DNA from: JAVWIF01 sp036639635
GTDB taxonomy: Bacteria > Bacillota_I > Bacilli_A > Erysipelotrichales > Erysipelotrichaceae
Length of the DNA stretch: 10,561 nt
NCBI GenBank assembly: GCA_036639635.1
Contig: JAVWIF010000058.1
Location: 1 to 10,561, forward strand
Direction of reading: 5' to 3'
A program made the translations under genes and the position numbers. The notes beneath the pieces were generated by a model. That model was not told the origin of the DNA and did not search any database. It saw only the letters and a list, made by a program, of their open reading frames with translations. Below are positions 6,506 to 10,561 of this stretch, piece after piece (the stretch's first letter is position 1; every line of letters begins with the position of its first letter).

Positions 6506-8173
6506 ATGAGTAAACACTTAGCTGTAGATGTGCGTGTTCCTATCGAACAAGATAATATCGCAATTCGTAGAATTGAAAGTCTTTGTATCCAATGTGGAAA
6601 ATGTCGTGATGTATGTAAAAATGTAATTTCTGTAGGTCAACACTATGACTTATTAAAAACCAATGATACCGCCATTTGTATCCATTGTGGACAATGTGCC
6701 AATGTTTGTCCGACAAATGCCATTGTAGAACGTCAAGAATGGATGGGTGTGAAAGAAGTTATTTCGCATACCAACAAAAAAGTAGTTGCAATTACCTCAC
6801 CTAGTGTACGAGTTGGCTTAGGAGAAGAATTTGGAATGGAAGCTGGTAGTTACGTTGAAGAACAAATGGTAGGTAGTCTGCGTGCTTTAGGAGTTGACTA
6901 TGTATTTGATACAACGTTTGCTGCTGATTTAACGATTATGGAAGAAGCTAGTGAATTAATTGATCGTATACAAAATAAAAAACCATTACCACAATTTACG
7001 AGTTGTTGTCCGGCTTGGGTAAAATTTGTGGAAACGTATTACCCAGACTTATTGCCAAACATCTCAACAAGTAAATCCCCAATTTCAATGTTTGCACCAA
7101 CAATAAAAACTTATTTTGCAAAGAAAGAAAATATTGATCCAGAAGATATTTATATTGTTGCGCTAACTCCTTGTAGTGCTAAGAAATTTGAAATTCAAAG
7201 ACCAGAATTTCAAGATGCATCTATCTATAACAAAAAAGCAACTTATCAAGATTGTGATGCAGTGATAACTACTCGAGAGTTAGCAAATTGGTTACGTGCA
7301 GAGAATTTAGATTTAACAAGCGTTGAAAAAAGTGACTTTGATTCTTTGATGCCTCGAGGAAGTGGTGCTGGTATTATCTTTGGCAATACTGGAGGAGTTA
7401 TGGAAGCTGCTATTCGTAGCGCATATTACTTTTTAACAAAAGAAGAACCAAGCGAAGACTTATACCACCTTGAAGCACTTCGTGGCTTAGAAGGCGTTAA
7501 AAGTGCTGCTTTAAATATCGCTGGTATTCCTTTAAAAGTTGCTGTTATACATGGCACAAATAATGCAAGAGCTTTTATTGATCAAATACAGACAACTAAT
7601 GAACACTATGATTTTATTGAAGTTATGACATGTCGCGGGGGTTGCATAGGTGGCGGCGGTCAACCAAAACATGTCCTCGACGATATGGATGAAATACGTG
7701 AGAAAAGAATACGTGCATTATATGATAAAGATGATGCAATTACATTACGTAATTCTCATGACAATGAACAAATTAAAAAAGTATACGAAGAATTCTATGG
7801 CGCACCTTTAACACCGCTTGCAGAAGAACTCTTACATACCTCTTACAAACGTAGAGATGACCTTCAAGAAGACCCATCTTTATATGCTAAGGATTATCAA
7901 ATAGAAGCAGCACCTTCTAACATTCAATACAAATGTAGTATTTGTGGATACATATATGAAGGTGATATTACACTAGAAGGTGATGATTATAAGTGTCCTA
8001 TTTGTAGCGTAGGAAAAGACTTATTTGAACTAATTGAGACAACAACGCCTTCTAACATCCAATACAAATGTAGTATTTGTGGATATATTTATGAAGGAGA
8101 TATCACACTAGAAAACGATGATTATAAATGCCCTATATGTAGCGTTCAAAAAGACTTATTTGAACTAGTATAA
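6506..8173 (+). CDS. [FeFe] hydrogenase with two C-terminal rubredoxin domains
   Basis: A 555-residue soluble iron-only hydrogenase (2H+ + 2e- to H2). The N-terminal ferredoxin domain has two CxxCxxCxxxC [4Fe-4S] motifs (C27/C30/C33/C37 and C58/C61/C64/C68). The H-cluster domain has L1 TSCCPAW (165-171), L2 TPCSAKKFE (221-229) and L3 ExMxCxxGCxxGGGQP (372-387), so the H-cluster ligands are C168, C223, C376 and C380. The first L1 cysteine (C167) and the EE pair near 146 that serve proton transfer are present. L2 has Thr221 where most enzymes have Met. After the small-subunit-like segment (about 390-465) come two short rubredoxin domains: C477/C480/C497/C500 and C522/C525/C542/C545. There is no [2Fe-2S] domain and no signal peptide. 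The likely partner is ferredoxin; the rubredoxin tail may add another electron route. Maturases HydEFG are not in the window. AGGAG lies 7 nt before the ATG. Confidence 0.97.
   Translation: MSKHLAVDVRVPIEQDNIAIRRIESLCIQCGKCRDVCKNVISVGQHYDLLKTNDTAICIHCGQCANVCPTNAIVERQEWMGVKEVISHTNKKVVAITSPSVRVGLGEEFGMEAGSYVEEQMVGSLRALGVDYVFDTTFAADLTIMEEASELIDRIQNKKPLPQFTSCCPAWVKFVETYYPDLLPNISTSKSPISMFAPTIKTYFAKKENIDPEDIYIVALTPCSAKKFEIQRPEFQDASIYNKKATYQDCDAVITTRELANWLRAENLDLTSVEKSDFDSLMPRGSGAGIIFGNTGGVMEAAIRSAYYFLTKEEPSEDLYHLEALRGLEGVKSAALNIAGIPLKVAVIHGTNNARAFIDQIQTTNEHYDFIEVMTCRGGCIGGGGQPKHVLDDMDEIREKRIRALYDKDDAITLRNSHDNEQIKKVYEEFYGAPLTPLAEELLHTSYKRRDDLQEDPSLYAKDYQIEAAPSNIQYKCSICGYIYEGDITLEGDDYKCPICSVGKDLFELIETTTPSNIQYKCSICGYIYEGDITLENDDYKCPICSVQKDLFELV
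7913..8167 (+). repeat. tandem duplication encoding two rubredoxin domains
   Basis: Two 120-bp copies (7913-8032 and 8048-8167) have a 135-bp period, joined by a 15-bp linker encoding IETTT. By hand alignment they match at 106 of 120 bases and 38 of 40 residues. Nine of the 14 base differences are synonymous; the other five fall in two codons (Gly492/Asn537 and Gly503/Gln548). All four iron-binding cysteines are kept in each copy. Confidence 0.93.
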
Positions 8174-8200
8174 CAAAAGCCAGCTAAGCTGGCTTTTGTT
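8172..8200. terminator. bidirectional terminator overlapping both stop codons
   Basis: A perfect 13-bp inverted repeat (8172-8184 with 8188-8200) with a TAA loop has a GCCAGC/GCTGGC core flanked by A-rich and T-rich arms. It overlaps the hydrogenase stop (8171-8173) and the stop of the facing membrane protein gene (8201-8199), so it can end transcripts in both directions. Confidence 0.92.
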
Positions 8201-8822
8201 ATGGTTTTAAAGAAGTTTCATCCTCTTCTTTTTCCTTTAATTTTTTAGGTAATAATATATAAGATAATGCTACACAAAGTCCGCTCACGCTAATATCTGG
8301 CACTTTAACTGCAAAGGCACCAAAGAAACAAGCAAGCCAATTAGAAGCTCCTGCGTCTCTTGCGACATAGTAGAAATGACGTTCCCAATCTAAATCAGAT
8401 ATGCCTCCTGTTCGCCATAAAGTTATAATACCACTCAAAAGTGAAGTAACTATAATCACAAGTGCCCATGTAATAAAAATATTTTTAAATGTAAATTGCT
8501 TTTTATTACGTAAACGAATACCAGTAATCACCGCCATTGATGCGCCTAATGCTAAATAAATAACGGAACTTGCATCAAAACGAAAAACTGATAAATAGAA
8601 ATTATCAATAAAGGCTACAATGATACCAGCAGCTGGTTCTAATACAATTGCTACTAAAGCAGTTCCACTCATATCCAACCAAAGAGGAAGATCCAATGGT
8701 ACAATAATGGTTGATAGAAATTCATTAAGAAATACCCCAATACACATGATTAGTACATATTTTTTTACTTTCGGAGTAATATGAACACTCCCTATATGTT
8801 TTTTAAAGTCATACTTCTTCAT
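8199..8822 (-). CDS. ECF-transporter S-component-like membrane protein
   Basis: A 207-residue integral membrane protein with about six hydrophobic segments (roughly 21-41, 52-80 as one or two helices, 85-102, 114-135, 160-173 and 176-192) and a charged C-terminal tail. The stretch LPLWLDMSGTALVAIVLEP followed by AGIIVAFIDNF (45-75) resembles the pattern of ECF vitamin-transporter S components and of similar membrane domains in some sensor kinases; the substrate cannot be guessed. The ATG at 8822 is chosen because GGGGG (8835-8831), a Shine-Dalgarno variant, lies 8 nt upstream; the in-frame ATG at 8837 has none. It overlaps the potassium channel gene by 14 nt, indicating translational coupling. 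No ECF ATPase or EcfT gene is in the window. It could instead be an accessory protein of the channel operon. Confidence 0.5.
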   Translation of the reverse strand: MKKYDFKKHIGSVHITPKVKKYVLIMCIGVFLNEFLSTIIVPLDLPLWLDMSGTALVAIVLEPAAGIIVAFIDNFYLSVFRFDASSVIYLALGASMAVITGIRLRNKKQFTFKNIFITWALVIIVTSLLSGIITLWRTGGISDLDWERHFYYVARDAGASNWLACFFGAFAVKVPDISVSGLCVALSYILLPKKLKEKEEDETSLKP

Positions 8823-9609
8823 GATGTGTACCCCCATTTAATTGATTAGCTTGTTTTAATTCCTCCATTATTTCAGCACGCATTTCTTCACGCATAATAT
8901 CTTCCTTACTTTTTTTAACATCTTTCTCTTTATGCAGTTCTTCCATAAATCCTGATGTAATAATACCTGCAGGAAGTGCAATAACAGCTATCCCAAACAA
9001 GGAAGAAAACATACTAATTGATCGTCCTACTGCCGTCACTGGATAAACGTCACCATAACCAACAGTTGTTAAAGCAGTTGTTGCCCAATATAATGCTTCA
9101 AAGAAATTATTAAGTTTATCTTCGATAGCAAACATAATTAACGCAGAAATAAAGATATAAGCAACCGATATTAACAAAACACTTAATAACATATCTTTTT
9201 GTTTATGAAACACATTATTCACATAAGTAAAGCTTTTAGAATAATGTAGTACTTTAAATACACGTAATACACGCAGTGCTCGAAATGCTTGATTTGCCGC
9301 TACCAAACCTAAAGAAGGTAAGATACTCACAAAATCAACTAGAGCAAAGAAAGTAAATGGATATATTATGAATGCCCATGGTGCTTTTTTCTTACTTAGT
9401 TTATCAAACACCATCCATCTTAAAATATAATCAAAGAACAAGATATAAACCGTAATAACATCAATTTTTTCAAGGATAAAATTACTGCCACGAAACATAA
9501 TTGGTATTAATGATATTAGTGCAACAACCATAATAAAGTAATCGTAAAACTTACTTAAAAAATCATCTCCATCAGCACGTTCGATAATTGAACATATTCT
9601 ATCTCTCAT
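8809..9609 (-). CDS. six-helix voltage-gated potassium channel
   Basis: A 266-residue channel subunit of the voltage-gated K+ family (KvAP-like layout), expected to tetramerise in the cytoplasmic membrane. Segments are about S1 22-39, S2 48-68, S3 78-98, S4 103-123, S5 138-162, pore loop 166-189 and S6 196-221. S4 carries regularly spaced positive residues (R110, R113, R116, K119) typical of a voltage sensor. The selectivity filter is TTVGYGD (181-187), diagnostic for K+. S6 contains a proline-glycine pair (213-215) compatible with a gating hinge. The C-terminus (222-255) is a charged, probably coiled-coil helix; no RCK/TrkA nucleotide-binding domain is attached. A weak AGGTGA site overlaps the upstream gene's stop codon, and the gap is only 10 nt, so translation is probably coupled. 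Gating properties cannot be inferred. Confidence 0.93.
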   Translation of the reverse strand: MRDRICSIIERADGDDFLSKFYDYFIMVVALISLIPIMFRGSNFILEKIDVITVYILFFDYILRWMVFDKLSKKKAPWAFIIYPFTFFALVDFVSILPSLGLVAANQAFRALRVLRVFKVLHYSKSFTYVNNVFHKQKDMLLSVLLISVAYIFISALIMFAIEDKLNNFFEALYWATTALTTVGYGDVYPVTAVGRSISMFSSLFGIAVIALPAGIITSGFMEELHKEKDVKKSKEDIMREEMRAEIMEELKQANQLNGGTHHEEV

Positions 9610-9619
9610 AATACTTCAC

Positions 9620-10561
9620 CTAATGCCACAAGTAAGCGGTCAATGGATAAGCAATATGAGCCACTATGACAAAGATTAAAATTGTAAAGAACATAATCTT
9701 TCCAAATAAAGTAGCAAATTCCTTATTAGATGCCTTACTTCGTATTCGATTAATATTAATGATCCAGAACGTTACTGCTAGAATTGTCATGATTCCAAAT
9801 ACATTAACATATTCTAATAATCCTAAATCTAAAGCATCAGGTAATAGGTTCGCTCCTACCATGATATTAGATACGGTACCAAATAAAGCCGCTGGTATCA
9901 TTCCAAGAGGATCAACTCGATGATATGTATTAATAAACAAAGTAATTAAAACCCAAGCCGTTGTTCCAAACAAGGCAATAAAACATTTTAAATAAACCCC
10001 AAAACCACTTCGATTAATTTCTAATTGCGTCATCATCTCACTCGTTGTTACAGCTTTTTCTAAAGTAGGATCATTTTGTGTACTTGGATATTGATTTAAG
10101 AAGGAACCAACATCATGTTGACGAAGATCATATCCACTAATACTAATAGAACGATTGATACTACTATTTTCTTTATCAGGAACCAACAGAACTTTATCAG
10201 CTGTTATTTCTGATTCAAGATAAAATCTGAATTGATGTGATTCTAAAGGAAATCTTTTTGTCCAATAGTTTTTTGATATCGTAGCATCAATTCTTACGAG
10301 TTGATAGTTATCACCATTTTCATGGTAGTCTTTTATTTTTTCAAATTTGTTTATAACACCTTTATATACACGAAAATGATTCATAATATCAATACTAGGA
10401 TCACCATTCCAACGAAACCATGCAACAAAATCCAATCGATATGTATTTGTTTTCAAATCGATATGTTTCAAGTTTTCAACATAAGTTCCTGTTGTTATCT
10501 TTACGGCATCCTTTGTTAATTCTTGGTATTCTTTATCACTTAGATTACTCTTTTCATTCAT
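9620..10561 (-). CDS. Cys-loop (pentameric ligand-gated) channel-like protein, 5' end uncertain
   Basis: At least 313 residues, with a mainly beta N-terminal domain and four membrane helices. The order resembles prokaryotic pentameric ligand-gated channels: a beta-rich segment GTYVENLKHIDLKTNTYRLD leading to WFRW (48-51), a Pro-containing loop RFPLESHQFRFYLES (103-117) where the cysteine-less Cys-loop of bacterial members would lie, an arginine before M1 (R184), M1 (187-211), M2 with AALFGTVSN...LLPD (220-242), M3 (248-270), and M4 (285-311). The first ATG is the last codon of the window (10561-10559), and the N-terminus shows no signal peptide, although the beta domain should be outside the cell. 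The gene therefore probably begins upstream, beyond the window. It heads an operon with the K+ channel. Family placement is by eye; an unrelated four-helix sensor protein remains possible. Confidence 0.6.
   Translation of the reverse strand: MNEKSNLSDKEYQELTKDAVKITTGTYVENLKHIDLKTNTYRLDFVAWFRWNGDPSIDIMNHFRVYKGVINKFEKIKDYHENGDNYQLVRIDATISKNYWTKRFPLESHQFRFYLESEITADKVLLVPDKENSSINRSISISGYDLRQHDVGSFLNQYPSTQNDPTLEKAVTTSEMMTQLEINRSGFGVYLKCFIALFGTTAWVLITLFINTYHRVDPLGMIPAALFGTVSNIMVGANLLPDALDLGLLEYVNVFGIMTILAVTFWIININRIRSKASNKEFATLFGKIMFFTILIFVIVAHIAYPLTAYLWH

Noticed and set aside
9666..9923. Plus-strand reading frame opposite the channel-like gene
   Set aside because: It is antisense to a well-structured membrane protein gene, with no ribosome binding site and no recognisable motif.

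Overview
The window looks like chromosome from a low-GC, strictly anaerobic Bacillota (Firmicute). The non-coding DNA is strongly AT-rich, most genes have a clear GGAGG-type ribosome binding site, promoters fit the TTGACA-17-TATAAT pattern, and there is a ferredoxin-type [FeFe] hydrogenase. The protein style would fit an Erysipelotrichia-like or clostridial lineage, but that placement is an impression, not a measurement. No insertion sequence, phage gene, tRNA, rRNA or CRISPR array is visible.

Layout from left to right. Bases 1-211 carry a possible ~100-nt structured RNA or regulatory leader on the minus strand, with its own promoter and a terminal U-tract, divergent from a large SWIM-domain SNF2 helicase gene (212-3424, +). 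A bidirectional terminator (3422-3466) separates that gene from a convergent M18 zinc aminopeptidase (3468-4844, -), whose promoter is well defined. Next, on the minus strand, come a small three-helix membrane protein (5048-5359) with its own promoter and terminator, and glutamate racemase murI (5426-6226). A 279-bp divergent intergenic region follows. Its right end holds a sigma-A promoter and a 19-bp Fur/PerR-like palindrome in front of an [FeFe] hydrogenase (6506-8173, +) that ends in two nearly identical short rubredoxin domains. A second bidirectional terminator (8172-8200) overlaps the stop codons of the hydrogenase and of the facing operon.

The right-hand part (8199-10561, -) is a tightly packed operon of three membrane proteins. 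In transcription order these are a protein resembling a prokaryotic Cys-loop (pentameric ligand-gated) channel, whose start lies at or beyond the window edge, a six-helix voltage-gated potassium channel, and an integral membrane protein resembling an ECF-transporter S component. The first two genes are 10 nt apart and the last two overlap by 14 nt, which suggests coordinated expression.

Most of the window is housekeeping-like. The parts that deserve attention are the channel operon, the tandem-rubredoxin hydrogenase with its Fur-family-like operator, and the possible small RNA at the left edge.
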